Origin: Salsipaludibacter sp963735045
GTDB taxonomy: Bacteria; Actinomycetota; Nitriliruptoria; Nitriliruptorales; Nitriliruptoraceae
DNA length: 64,000 bases
Reading direction: 5' to 3'
Assembly: GCA_963735045.1 (NCBI GenBank)
Contig: CAVTIZ010000002.1
Span: 558,001-622,000 of the forward strand
Shown here: one piece after another, positions 49,401 to 58,100 of the stretch
Numbering within the stretch: the stretch's first letter is position 1
Layout of the letters: every line of letters starts with the position of its first letter
Notes under the pieces: model-generated
Seen by the model: the letters and a program-made list of their open reading frames with translations, nothing else
Told to the model about the DNA's origin: nothing
The model's database searches: none
Made by a program: the position numbers and the translations under genes

Positions 49401-52400
49401 CGACCCCGACCGTGCCGGTGTCGTCGTCGGTGTTGTTGTCCGGGTCCGGGTCGGTGGTCGTGGGGTCGACCACGGCCGTGTTGGTGAGCGCACCCGTGGC
49501 CGACGAGGCGACGTCGACGGTGATGGCGACCTGGGGCGCAGCCTCGCCGACGGCGAGGTCCTCGGTGTAGACGCAGGTGACGACCCCGGCATCCTCGGTG
49601 CAGGGGTCCCAGCCCGCGCCGGTCGTGGCCTCCACGTAGGTGGTGCCGTCCGGGAGCGTGTCGGTCACCGTGATCGGCGCCACCGACAGCGACGGCCCGA
49701 GGTTGGTCACGTCCAGCGTCCAGGTGGCCGGGGACCCGGCCTCGAGGTCGGCGGTGCGTCCCTTGACGATCTGCAGGTCGGCCTCGGCCACCACCGACAC
49801 CGTGTCGTCGTCGGTGTTGTCCGAGGGCGCCACCTCGGTGGTGCGCTCGGTGACCGACGCGGTGTTGGTCAGGTCGGTGTCGGCCGGGACGTCGGCCGGG
49901 ATCGAGACCGTCACGGTCACGGGCGGGAAGCTGGCCTCCGGGGGGAGGGTCTCGCCCGCGTCGAGGCGTTGGCAGGTCACCTCGCCGGTGGACCCGGTGC
50001 AGTCCCAGCCCTCCCCGGTCGCCTCGACCAGCTCGATGCCGGCCGGGTCGGTGGGCAGGGTGTCGGTGACGACGAAGGGCCCGACGGCGGTGTCGGTGGT
50101 CGACTGGTTCGACACCTCGATCGTCCACGAGAAGTCCTCACCGGCCACCGGTGGGGCGTCCGGGTCGCTGCCCTTGACCAGCAGGAGGTCGACGGCATCG
50201 ATGCGCGTGACGGCCGTGGCGGCGTCCCCGCCGTAGGGACCGACGGCGTTGCCGGTGGCGGCTGTCCGGTCGTAGGCCAGCGACTGGGCGGTGTTGACCT
50301 GGTCGATCGCGCTGCCGACACCCGGGTCGTCGACCACGTCGTCGTCGGCCACCAGGTCGAAGGACACCGTCAGGGTCTCGCCCGGGGCGAGCCGGCCGAG
50401 TCCGGACCAGGTCGCGGTGACCGGGTCACCGGGCGGTGCCAGGTCGGGCTCCGGTGTCGCCGTGGAGGTGTCGGGGAAGGTGACCGTCGTGCTGTCGGGG
50501 ACGTAGGACCAGTTGGTCGGCAGCGTGTCGTCGACGGTCACCCCCAGGGCCGTGCCGTCGCCGTCGTTGGTCACCGTCACCTGCCACGTCACGCCCTCGC
50601 CCAGGTAGGCCGGCGCGGGGTCCAGGACCTGTTTGGTCGTGGTCAGCGACGGGAAGGCGGGCGTGACGGTGGCCATGGCGTCACCGCCGGCGTAGACCCG
50701 CCCGCCCTCCGGCAGGCTCTCGTAGGACTCGCCGGTGGCCGTGTTGGTGAGGGGGTCGCCGGTGAGGTCCGCGCTGGGTCCCAACCGGGCGGTGTAGGTC
50801 AGGGTCTGGGTCTGGCCCGGCGGCAGCGGTCCGGGCAGGTCCTGGGGGGTCCAGGTGATCGTCCGGGTCGTCGGGTCCCACGCCCCGCCGTTGGAGATGG
50901 TGGGGACCAGCACCTGCACGCCGACCGGGACGACGTCGATGACCAGGCCCTCGTAGGCGGCGCTGGCGAAGGGCCCGTCGGCGTTCTCCAGCACCAGCGA
51001 GTAGGTGAACAGCTGGCCGGGCTCGGGCGTGGTGTTGGTCACCGCCTTGGTGATCGACACGTCCGGCTCGAGGACGGTCAGGTCAGCCGAGGTGACCTCG
51101 CCGCCCTGGTTCCACGCGTAGCTGGGGTCCTCCGGCGGGTCGCCGTCGGTGTCGTCCCAGACCGCCTGGGCCTCGTTGACGATGGTCGTCCCCGCGGTGT
51201 TGGCGTCGACGTCGGCCACCGTCGCGGTGTAGGTGACGACCAGCACCCGGGTGTAGGCCTCGGCGGCGATGTCCCCGTAGGAGACGGCGAACGCCATGCC
51301 GCCGTCGTCCAGTTCCGCCGGGGGCAGCAGCACGCCGTCGTAGCTGCACCCGCTCGGTTGTTCGGGGACCGTGAAGCAGTCCGTGGACTCGATCTCGAGG
51401 CTGGCGGGGTCGATGCCGGCCGGGACCGTGTCGAGCACGGCCGCCTGGAACAGGTTGACGTCGGGTGGGAAGGCGGTCGTGACCGTGTAGGTGACCTCCT
51501 GGCCGATCGTGGCCTCCGGCGGGTCGACCTGCTTGAGGGCGTCGGCCCCGCGGACCACGATCGACTCCTGGGCGGTGGCCACGTACGCGCGCTCGCCGGG
51601 GTCACCGGGGTCGTCGGGGCGGTCCTCGGGGCCGTCCGCGGTGCCGTCGTCCAGTGAGCTGCCCGTGAGGGTCGCCGTGTTGGTGTACCGGGTGCCCCCC
51701 ACGGCGGTCGGCTCGACCGTGACGTCGTAGGCCCGACCGACGGGGGCGCCGTCGCCGGGCAGGGTGTCCAGGGCGAAGGCGACGAAGGTCGTGCCGGGGT
51801 CGCAGTCGTTGCCGGCCCCGCCCGCCTCGGGCCCCAGCGTCACCCCGCTGCCGGGTCCGAACGACGCGAACGTCAACCCGGCCGGGATGCAGTCCACCAG
51901 CCAGGCATCGTGCAGCGGGGGCCGGCCCGCCGGGTTGGTCGCGGCCAGGGTGAAGGTGACCTCCTGGCCGCCGATGACGAACTCGTCGCTGGCCGTCTTG
52001 GCGACCGTCGGGGAGGGTTGCACGGCCCGGACCTCGTAGGACGCCGGGGCCGTGGGGACGGGGGCGCCGCCGACCTCGTCGAAGGAGGTGAAGGTGGCGA
52101 CGTTGTCCAGGGTCGGCTGGTCCCCGAAGTCGTTGTCGACCTGCGCGACCACCTCGACCTCGAAGCGTTGGGTCGTCGGGGTGTCGTTGGTCCAGGTCGG
52201 GGGGAAGGCCAGGGTGCCGGCGGCGTCGAGGGTGAAGCCGTCCGGCAGGTCCACGACGGTGCCGGGATCGTCCACGTCGGGGTACAGCCGGCCCACCGGT
52301 GCCGGGTCGACCAGGGTGAGCTGGTCGGGCAGGACCGCGTCGTCCAGGGTCGCGTCGAACACCGAGGTCGCGGGCGGGACGTCCACGGAGTAGGTGTAGG

Positions 52401-55359
52401 TGACCAGTTCGCCGGGCACGGCCTGGCGCGGCGTGTCGTTGTTGGTCTCGGTGATGGAGGTCGTGCCGGACTTGGTGACGAGCGCCCCCGGGGTGAACAC
52501 CGCCGAGGGGTCGGTCGCGGCCGTGGTGTTCTCCTGGTCGGTCGTGACCGTGTCGTCGACGTTGTCGGCCGGGTAGTAGGTGGCGCCGTCGTCGGCGAGG
52601 TTGGTCGTGGCGGCGAAGCTGCGGATCGAGGCGTCGTTGGTCAGGCGGACCCCCGCACTGGTGGGCCTCGGGATCTCGACCTGGTAGGTCAGGGTCCGGG
52701 TCTGGCCCGGCTGGATCGCCCACCGCGCCACGCCGCCGTCGGGATCGTCCAGCGGGAACTGCCAGCGGATGGCGCTGCGCGTGGCCTGCTCGGTGAAGGA
52801 CGGGTGGCCGGCGTCCCCGGGGTCGGTGCAGGTGCCGTAGACCGGTCCGCCCCCGCCGTCGTCGACGAAGTTGGTGATGGCCGACACCTGGGCACAGCTG
52901 ATCCCGTCGGGCAGCACGTCCCACGTGTCCAGCCCCCCGATCGGGAAGTCGTTGCCGTCCCCGGCCGTCCCCTCGTTGGTGATGTCGAGCCGGTAGGTGA
53001 CCTGGGAGCCCTCCTGGACCTGGACGTCGTCCCGGTCGGGCTGGTCGGCGGTGAACGGCGGCTGGTCGACCGAGGCGACGCCCTTGGCCACCGATGCCTC
53101 GGCCGACGCCAGCAACGTGAAGGGCAGGGCGTCGCGGAAGATGCGCGCGGACCCGTCGGTGTTCTCGGCTCGCATCTTGAGGAGGTTGTCGGTGAGCAGC
53201 GGTGTCCCGCTGGAGGCAGGGGACACGACCTCGCCGCCGACGACGACCTCGAAGACCTGTCCGGGGCCGACGTAGCGACCCTCCACGCCGTCGTCGCCGA
53301 CCAGCCAGGTCGGGTTGGCGCCGCCGCTGGCCTGGTCTTCGTTGAACGTGAACGTGGCCGTGCCTGCCGTGGTCGCCTGCATGCTGTCGGCGGCGTAGAC
53401 CACGCCCGGTGGCAGGGCGTCGGTGACGGTCACGTTGCGGGTGAAGGCCTGGGTCGAGAAGTCGACGCGCAGCAGGAAGCAGACACGGTCGCCCAGCCGG
53501 TAGGAGATGTCGTCGGTGTCGACCTCGTCGTCCTCGACGTAGTCGTCGGGATCGTTCGGGCACGGGGCGTCGGGGTCGAGGGTCGCGCGTGGCAGGACCT
53601 CCTTGTCGACGGTGACGGTGTCGGTTCCCTGGGTGGCCTGCGAGTCGTCGGAGACACTCGCCTCGCTGCCGGGGACGCCCGGGACGGGGATGGTCGTGCC
53701 CTCGGCCGACACGACGTTGGTGAAGGTGTCGCCGGCGGCCGGGGGCTCGCCGTCGAGTTCGCCCTCGTAGGCCTCGCGCATGCGGGCGACGTAGGTCAGT
53801 TCCGCCGTCTCGCCGTCACCGAGGGTGGCCGGGGAGGTGAACACGACGTCGTAGCCCCCCGCCGCCACGGGGGTCACCGACTCGTAGGGCAGCGGGGAGG
53901 TGGTCCCGTCGACGGTCAGCGTCGGCGCGAACTCGGCGGCGGGGTCGCAGTCGGACCCGCCGTCGACGGCGTGGTTGGTGTCGTCGTCGAGTGGGCACAC
54001 ACCGTTGGGCAGGGTGTCGGACAGCACCAGTTCGTCGTCGTCGACGTACTCGCTGGTGTCGATGGTGACCGTGTAGGTGGCGATCTCCCCGACACGGAAG
54101 GTGGCGGGCGACACGTCCTTGCGGATCCGCAGGTCCTCGACCTGCCGGCTGACCGATGCCTCCGACTCCGTCTCGGCCGGGGTGTCCGGCTCGACCACGC
54201 CGCTGAAGCCACCGGACACGTGGGCGATGTTGGCCACCGACGACTCGTCGGCCAACTCGCGCGTCGACGCGCCCGTGTTGTTGTCGAGGTTCGCGGCCTG
54301 CTGCCCGCCGGCCGGGTCCGGCGGCGGGTCCGCGAACGCCTCGTTGGCCTGCAGGCCGATGCCGGCCGCGTAGGGCAGGGTGACGACGTCCCCGGCGGCG
54401 AGGTCGCCCAGGTCCCAGGTCAGCTGGGTGTAGACGCCGGCGGGGTAGGTGGTGGACCCGTCGGGCGGCGGGTCCACCACCGTGTCGACGGTGTCGGGGA
54501 ACGTGCAGCCTGCCACGGCCGCGGTCCCGTCCAGGCGACCCGACCCCGCGTACTCCTCGGTGCCGGCCGCCGAGTTGTCGATCGTGCCACACCCCAGGAA
54601 CTCCAGTGAGGCCTGCAGGTGGTCGGTCAGGACGACGTCGTCGACGTCGGCCTGGTCGGTGACCTCGACCGTGAGGGTGTAGACCGTCGGGAACCCGTCA
54701 TGGAGCCCCCGCAGCAGTTCGCCCTCGGGGCTGGGCTCGGACTTGGTCACCTGGATGGCGGACAGCGTGGTGGACGTCGAGTCGCTGGCGCTGTCGACGG
54801 CCGCGTCGGGGACGGGGTCGCCGTCGGCGTCGAACCTCGGCACGACGCGGGCGTCGGGACTGGCGAAGGTCTGGGCGGTGTTGGTGATGGTCGAGCCCAC
54901 CACGTAGGCGGGCAGGGCGGGCTGGTCCGGGTCGGGATCCTGGTTGTAGGTCACCTCGAAGGACAGCGACTGCGAGTCCCCGGGCTCCAGGTCGGTGAGG
55001 TTGGTCCACACCAGCGTCTGCTGGTCGACGAACTCGCCGGAACCGGGGGGCGCCTCGACGCTGGTGGTGATGACCTGCGGGTCACCGGCACCCGTCGGGG
55101 AGGTGGATCCGGGGACGTAGGAGACGCCCGGCGGCAGGGGGTCACGGACGCTGAGGTTGAACTCGGGTGCGTCGCCGGGGTTGCTGGCGGTGATCGTGAC
55201 GGGGACCGGTTCGCCCGACAGGACCTGTCCCGGGCTCGACTTCGCCATCGACAGGTCTGCGTCCGCGAACCCGGGCACCGCGGGCACCAGGGCGGCGAGC
55301 GCGGTCAGGGCCGCCAGCACCACGATCCCGTGACGTTCCAGCCCAGCCGCCTGGCCCAT
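46489..55359 (-). CDS. Giant DUF11-repeat surface protein with LPRTG sorting signal
   Basis: A 2,956-residue secreted protein. The N-terminus has a signal peptide (GIVVLAALTALAALVPAVPGFA, cleavage after about residue 32). A long series of beta-sandwich repeats follows. The first 1,900 residues are longer, diverged isopeptide-D2-like/DUF11 units. The last roughly 1,050 residues hold nine clear DUF11 repeats of about 110 residues, each with the pattern D-L-x-I-x-K, W-T-L-x-V-x-N-x-G-P-S, V-T-D-x-L-P-x-G and N-T-A-x-V. The C-terminus is LPRTG, a hydrophobic helix (LLAWAVLLVGGGLALATAA) and RRRDPHRRR, a sortase signal for anchoring to the wall. No sortase is in the window. The start could also be GTG at 55365. 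Confidence 0.9.
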   Translation of the reverse strand: MGQAAGLERHGIVVLAALTALAALVPAVPGFADADLSMAKSSPGQVLSGEPVPVTITASNPGDAPEFNLSVRDPLPPGVSYVPGSTSPTGAGDPQVITTSVEAPPGSGEFVDQQTLVWTNLTDLEPGDSQSLSFEVTYNQDPDPDQPALPAYVVGSTITNTAQTFASPDARVVPRFDADGDPVPDAAVDSASDSTSTTLSAIQVTKSEPSPEGELLRGLHDGFPTVYTLTVEVTDQADVDDVVLTDHLQASLEFLGCGTIDNSAAGTEEYAGSGRLDGTAAVAGCTFPDTVDTVVDPPPDGSTTYPAGVYTQLTWDLGDLAAGDVVTLPYAAGIGLQANEAFADPPPDPAGGQQAANLDNNTGASTRELADESSVANIAHVSGGFSGVVEPDTPAETESEASVSRQVEDLRIRKDVSPATFRVGEIATYTVTIDTSEYVDDDELVLSDTLPNGVCPLDDDTNHAVDGGSDCDPAAEFAPTLTVDGTTSPLPYESVTPVAAGGYDVVFTSPATLGDGETAELTYVARMREAYEGELDGEPPAAGDTFTNVVSAEGTTIPVPGVPGSEASVSDDSQATQGTDTVTVDKEVLPRATLDPDAPCPNDPDDYVEDDEVDTDDISYRLGDRVCFLLRVDFSTQAFTRNVTVTDALPPGVVYAADSMQATTAGTATFTFNEDQASGGANPTWLVGDDGVEGRYVGPGQVFEVVVGGEVVSPASSGTPLLTDNLLKMRAENTDGSARIFRDALPFTLLASAEASVAKGVASVDQPPFTADQPDRDDVQVQEGSQVTYRLDITNEGTAGDGNDFPIGGLDTWDVLPDGISCAQVSAITNFVDDGGGGPVYGTCTDPGDAGHPSFTEQATRSAIRWQFPLDDPDGGVARWAIQPGQTRTLTYQVEIPRPTSAGVRLTNDASIRSFAATTNLADDGATYYPADNVDDTVTTDQENTTAATDPSAVFTPGALVTKSGTTSITETNNDTPRQAVPGELVTYTYSVDVPPATSVFDATLDDAVLPDQLTLVDPAPVGRLYPDVDDPGTVVDLPDGFTLDAAGTLAFPPTWTNDTPTTQRFEVEVVAQVDNDFGDQPTLDNVATFTSFDEVGGAPVPTAPASYEVRAVQPSPTVAKTASDEFVIGGQEVTFTLAATNPAGRPPLHDAWLVDCIPAGLTFASFGPGSGVTLGPEAGGAGNDCDPGTTFVAFALDTLPGDGAPVGRAYDVTVEPTAVGGTRYTNTATLTGSSLDDGTADGPEDRPDDPGDPGERAYVATAQESIVVRGADALKQVDPPEATIGQEVTYTVTTAFPPDVNLFQAAVLDTVPAGIDPASLEIESTDCFTVPEQPSGCSYDGVLLPPAELDDGGMAFAVSYGDIAAEAYTRVLVVTYTATVADVDANTAGTTIVNEAQAVWDDTDGDPPEDPSYAWNQGGEVTSADLTVLEPDVSITKAVTNTTPEPGQLFTYSLVLENADGPFASAAYEGLVIDVVPVGVQVLVPTISNGGAWDPTTRTITWTPQDLPGPLPPGQTQTLTYTARLGPSADLTGDPLTNTATGESYESLPEGGRVYAGGDAMATVTPAFPSLTTTKQVLDPAPAYLGEGVTWQVTVTNDGDGTALGVTVDDTLPTNWSYVPDSTTVTFPDTSTATPEPDLAPPGDPVTATWSGLGRLAPGETLTVSFDLVADDDVVDDPGVGSAIDQVNTAQSLAYDRTAATGNAVGPYGGDAATAVTRIDAVDLLLVKGSDPDAPPVAGEDFSWTIEVSNQSTTDTAVGPFVVTDTLPTDPAGIELVEATGEGWDCTGSTGEVTCQRLDAGETLPPEASFPPVTVTVSIPADVPADTDLTNTASVTERTTEVAPSDNTDDDTVSVVAEADLQIVKGRTADLEAGSPATWTLDVTNLGPSLSVAPITVTDTLPDGTTYVEATTGAGWDPCTEDAGVVTCVYTEDLAVGEAAPQVAITVDVASSATGALTNTAVVDPTTTDPDPDNNTDDDTGTVGVEADLRIDKRSTTEIVAGDVATYRLRVDNDGPSDAAEVVQITDTLPPGLTWLSATSVVGTWTCTSPDEVSFTCDLEGALAVGDVATVDVEVAVDPSVSGEVVNTATVTSPTPDPVVSNNTDSDDSAFDTFADLVVDKTPDGGTATAGESVTWTLAVANDGPSDAQPDVVVTDALPDETTFVSADGSGWNCAEDAGVVSCTYDQVIPSGAAAPDITLVTDLAPDTGPALVVNPTSVTGTTNDPDLSNNADTGSVVVTDLAEVGITKETTGDDPVYSGLATAFTLTVVNDGPSTADQVTVTDRLPAGLGAIDATGDGWDCIGSTRRTVVCTRASLDPGTAPPITVDVDVSPAVPDGTTITNTAVVDTTTTQLPTDDPDSLPDADSSPVTILASADLTIDKSHDPDTVRIGEDLDVTLVVDNVGPSGARDLVVVDTMPAGLVPQVATGDGWACDVVGQDVTCTRPVLRPTTTAPPVTVTALVTPEAYATVDNVATVAATTPDPDLTNNTATDTVVVPELVDLTITKTHTEPVEVGAPTTWTLTAANDGPIDDPGVVTVVDEVPAGLTPTAVASDDADCTIAGQLVTCVTDDGLAVGGTIAIDVTTDVGPAAYPQVVNPAAVSSPTDDRDPANNTTTDSATVPPLVDLSITKDHDDPVAVGDTMTWTMVVANAGPTPDPGPVTITDVLPDALGPVAARGDGLDCAITGQRVTCTVADGLAVGETRTLEVETTVGPGASPTVTNVVDVATESGEVDLADNVASDEVAVAPSVGLAVDKALADQQGDLATWTLEVTSTGPNDTVAPIVLADDLPDGLVYVSGGGQGWACTGSAATFTCSYADVVAAGATAPPVELVTRVEAPAGTEITNVVVAGGGGPDVDEVTDSATTSAPPDPDVGPPVGPDRPVPEPPAPDRPVPGLPSPDQPVTGQPLPDQPLPELPRTGSSIWHLLAWAVLLVGGGLALATAARRRDPHRRR

Positions 55360-55490
55360 CGTCACGTCCCGTCCACGGTTTCGGGTTGTCCGACGCGCGA
55401 GGCTACTGCGGTCGCGGCGCTCGCGACCGTGGGCGCGTGGCCAGTGGCGAGACCCGTACGCGCCGGGGACCCGTGGTCCGTTGCAGGCGT

Positions 55491-55496
55491 TATCGT
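55491..55496 (+). promoter_or_regulatory. Possible -10 box before the SRPBCC gene
   Basis: TATCGT lies 28 bases before the ATG at 55525 in the 165-base gap between it and the giant surface-protein gene. Its overlap with TCGAC on the right makes the site partly symmetrical. No -35 is evident. Confidence 0.3.
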
Positions 55497-55524
55497 CGAC
55501 CGCCCCGTCGGATCGGTGAGCGCC

Positions 55525-55911
55525 ATGCCCGAGGTGTCGCGTGAGGTAGCGGTCGCGTGGCCGCATGCGTGGGCGGCGTTCGCCAGGTACGAGCACTGGA
55601 CGGCCTGGGGACCCAGCATCACCGCCGTCGAGCCGGCCCACGGCGAGGTCCGCCGCGGTGACACCGGTCGAGTGCGCACCCCGGTGGGGGGCTGGATCCC
55701 CTTCCGGATCGACGACGTCGACCCCGGACGGCGCTGGAGTTGGGTGGTCGCCGGCCTGCCGGCCACCGCCCACCGGGTCGAGCCGCTCGGTGCCGCGCGC
55801 TGCCGCCTGGTCTTCGAGGTGCCCTGGTGGGCCGCCCCCTACGCCGTGGTGTGCCGGGTCGCGCTCGGGCGCCTGTCCGCCGAGGCGCAACGACTGGCAC
55901 GCACCGCCTGA
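55525..55911 (+). CDS. SRPBCC-fold protein
   Basis: A 128-residue protein with the START-like fold pattern of a polyketide cyclase/dehydrase-type SRPBCC member: SREVAVAWPHAWAAFARYEHWTAWGPSI, then VGGWIPFRIDDVDPGRRWSWVVAGLPATAHRVEPL and CRLVFEVPWWAAPYAVV. It should form a hydrophobic ligand cavity. No partner is seen on the same strand closer than the next gene 100 bases on. A GTG at 55516 is an alternative start. Confidence 0.7.
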   Translation: MPEVSREVAVAWPHAWAAFARYEHWTAWGPSITAVEPAHGEVRRGDTGRVRTPVGGWIPFRIDDVDPGRRWSWVVAGLPATAHRVEPLGAARCRLVFEVPWWAAPYAVVCRVALGRLSAEAQRLARTA

Positions 55912-56015
55912 GGCCGCGTCGGGAACCGGGCGGGCCCGCGTGGCGCGCGCGGGCCCACGCCACCTAGGGTTGCTCGCGGTCGTGGCGTGCGGTCGCGGCG
56001 AGAACAGGGCTCGAG

Positions 56016-57191
56016 GTGACGACGAGCACGACGGTCGACGACCACGTGGCGACCCAGGTCCGCCACCTCGCGATCGTGGTGGTGGCGACCCTGCTGCTGG
56101 CCATCCTGGGGTTCGTGGTGCTGGGCAACACGGCGGTCGGCCAGCAACTGTCGTTCGTCTACCCCGTGGCGCTGGTCGGGACCGCCGGTGGGACGGCGAA
56201 CGCCGCCCGGCGCGTGCAGCGGCTGCAACAGGAGCCTCTCGCGGTCCAGGCCGCCGTTCCCCAACGCCTCGCACTGGCCCAGACATGGCTGTCGCCGGTC
56301 GTGGGCGGGACGTTCGCCGCCCTGCTGTACTGCATCTTCCTGGCCGGGATCCTGCAGGGCGAGTTCTTCCCCGCGTTCGACTGCGCGGCACTCGACTTCA
56401 CCGACTACCAGACCTTCTCGTCGTGCCAGCCCGCCACCAACGCCGACGCGGCCATGGCGCTGGTGTGGGGGTTCGTCGCCGGCTTCTTCGAGCGGTTCGT
56501 CCCCAACGTGCTGGACCGGTTCATCGGGGAGGCCTCCGGCGACGTCGTGGTCGCCAGCCCCGGCGACGACGCGCCCGGGGGCGCCCCGGTGGGGTCGCCG
56601 GGCGTCGACGCGCGCACGGGCCCGTTCCGTGAGCCCCCGACACTTCTCGGCGAGCAGGTCGAGCTTCGACCCTTCACCTCGGCCGATGCGCCCGCGATGG
56701 CACGGATCCTGTCGGACCCGGAGGTGGTTCGGCTGACCGGGAGTGCCACGACCACGGCGGCCACCCACGAGCCGGCGGACCTCGACGAGTTGGTGGACTG
56801 GTACGGGACACGCCAGGACCACCACGACCGCCTCGACCTCGCGATCGTGGATCGCGCCACCGGCGCCGTGGTCGGGGAGGTGGTGCTCAACGACCACGAC
56901 GAGGACGCCTCGTCGGTGAACTTCCGCATCCTGGTCGGGCCCGGTGGCCGGGGCCGGGGGCTGGGCACCGAGGCGGCCCGGCTGGTGCTGGACCACGCCT
57001 TCCGGGTCGTGGGCCTGCGCCGGGTCGAGCTGGAGGTCCACGATTTCAACCCCCGGGCCCGCCACGTCTACGAGTCGCTGGGGTTCGTCCACGAGGGCAC
57101 CCGTCGGTCCGTCCTGTTCTTCGACGGCCACTGGGTCGACGCCCACGTGATGGCCCTGCTGGACGACGACTGGGACGCCCGGACGACGTGA
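56016..57191 (+). CDS. Membrane-domain protein fused to a RimJ/RimL-type GNAT domain
   Basis: A 391-residue two-part protein. Residues about 15-185 hold three hydrophobic segments (HLAIVVVATLLLAILGFVVLG; FVYPVALVGTAGGTANAARR; VGGTFAALLYCIFLAGIL) and a further WGFVAGFFERFVPNVLDRF, like DUF2157/small integral modules near potassium channels. After a Gly/Pro linker, residues about 210-390 form a GNAT domain: VELRPFTSADAPAMARIL, NFRILVGPGGRGRGLGTEAARLVL (acetyl-CoA loop) and DFNPRARHVYESLGFVHEG. The GTG at 56016 follows TAGGGT (55965-55970), a possible -10. Whether it is a natural fusion or two genes that merged in this lineage is open. Confidence 0.75.
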   Translation: MTTSTTVDDHVATQVRHLAIVVVATLLLAILGFVVLGNTAVGQQLSFVYPVALVGTAGGTANAARRVQRLQQEPLAVQAAVPQRLALAQTWLSPVVGGTFAALLYCIFLAGILQGEFFPAFDCAALDFTDYQTFSSCQPATNADAAMALVWGFVAGFFERFVPNVLDRFIGEASGDVVVASPGDDAPGGAPVGSPGVDARTGPFREPPTLLGEQVELRPFTSADAPAMARILSDPEVVRLTGSATTTAATHEPADLDELVDWYGTRQDHHDRLDLAIVDRATGAVVGEVVLNDHDEDASSVNFRILVGPGGRGRGLGTEAARLVLDHAFRVVGLRRVELEVHDFNPRARHVYESLGFVHEGTRRSVLFFDGHWVDAHVMALLDDDWDARTT

Positions 57192-57200
57192 CTCGCGGGT

Positions 57201-58097
57201 TCAGTCCACGGTCACGGCGCCGGCGAGGTGGGGCGTGCCGTCGCGACTGCGCACCCCCAGCGCCCACCCGTCGTCGCGCCGGGCGGTGGCGTACTCGACC
57301 CGTCCGGGCAGCAGGACGGGACGCTTGAAGGCGACGTCGGCGGTGCAGGCCGCCGGGAGCTCGCCCAGTCCGGCCACCGCCGCCGCCGTGGTCCACATGC
57401 CGTGCGCGATGGCGCGGGGGAACCCGAAGGCACGGGCCGACAGCGCCGACAGGTGGATCGGGTTGCGGTCCCCGGACACCGCGCCGTACCGGCGTCCGAG
57501 GTCGGCGGCCAGCCTCCAGCGCGCGGTCAGGGGCAGCGCCGCGGGGTCGACCGTGGTCGCCCCGTCGGGCCGGTCGGGGCGGTCACCGGTGCTCGCGGCC
57601 GCAGCGTCCACCGGTCCGCGACGCAGGTAGGTGCTCGCCGAGGTCCACACCACCGACCCGTCGCGGGACACCTCGACCTGCGCGTCGAACTGGATGCCCT
57701 TCGGGTGGGGCCGGACGGCGCCTGTGCGGGCCATCACGTCGACCCGGTCGCCGATCGCGACATGGTCGTTGGCGGTGATCGTGTTGTGGACGTGCACCAG
57801 CCCGAGCAGCGGGTACGGGAAGTCCGGACGGGTCAGCAGCCACACGACCGGGGGGAACCCGACCAGGTGGGGGTAGGTGAGCGGGACCCGGTCACGCAGC
57901 CGGAACCCGCACACCTCGGTGTAGTCGGCGACGGCGGCGAGGTCGATGGGGACGTCGCGGACCACGACCTCGGTGTCGGGCACGCCGCCGTGCCCGGCGC
58001 CACCGCCGTGCCCGCGCCAGGGCAGGGCCGCGGTGGCCGCGCCGGCCAGCAGGCCGGTCAGGTCCGGGGTGGTGTCGAGCTCGACGCGGTTCGCCAT
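57201..58097 (-). CDS. MaoC-like (R)-hydratase/dehydratase family protein
   Basis: A 298-residue double hot-dog protein. The C-terminal half contains the hydratase-2 motif: YGAVSGDRNPIHLSALSARAFGFPRAIAHGMW, with the catalytic Asp and His. The N-terminal half (YPHLVGFPPVVWLLTRPDFPYPLLGLVHVHNTI) is the degenerate first hot-dog. It resembles the mycobacterial HtdX. It follows a FabG4-like reductase with its ATG 3 bases after that gene's stop, so the pair and the thiolase before it form one lipid operon (beta-oxidation-like or FAS-type steps 2 and 3). Confidence 0.87.
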   Translation of the reverse strand: MANRVELDTTPDLTGLLAGAATAALPWRGHGGGAGHGGVPDTEVVVRDVPIDLAAVADYTEVCGFRLRDRVPLTYPHLVGFPPVVWLLTRPDFPYPLLGLVHVHNTITANDHVAIGDRVDVMARTGAVRPHPKGIQFDAQVEVSRDGSVVWTSASTYLRRGPVDAAAASTGDRPDRPDGATTVDPAALPLTARWRLAADLGRRYGAVSGDRNPIHLSALSARAFGFPRAIAHGMWTTAAAVAGLGELPAACTADVAFKRPVLLPGRVEYATARRDDGWALGVRSRDGTPHLAGAVTVD

Positions 58098-58100
58098 CGC

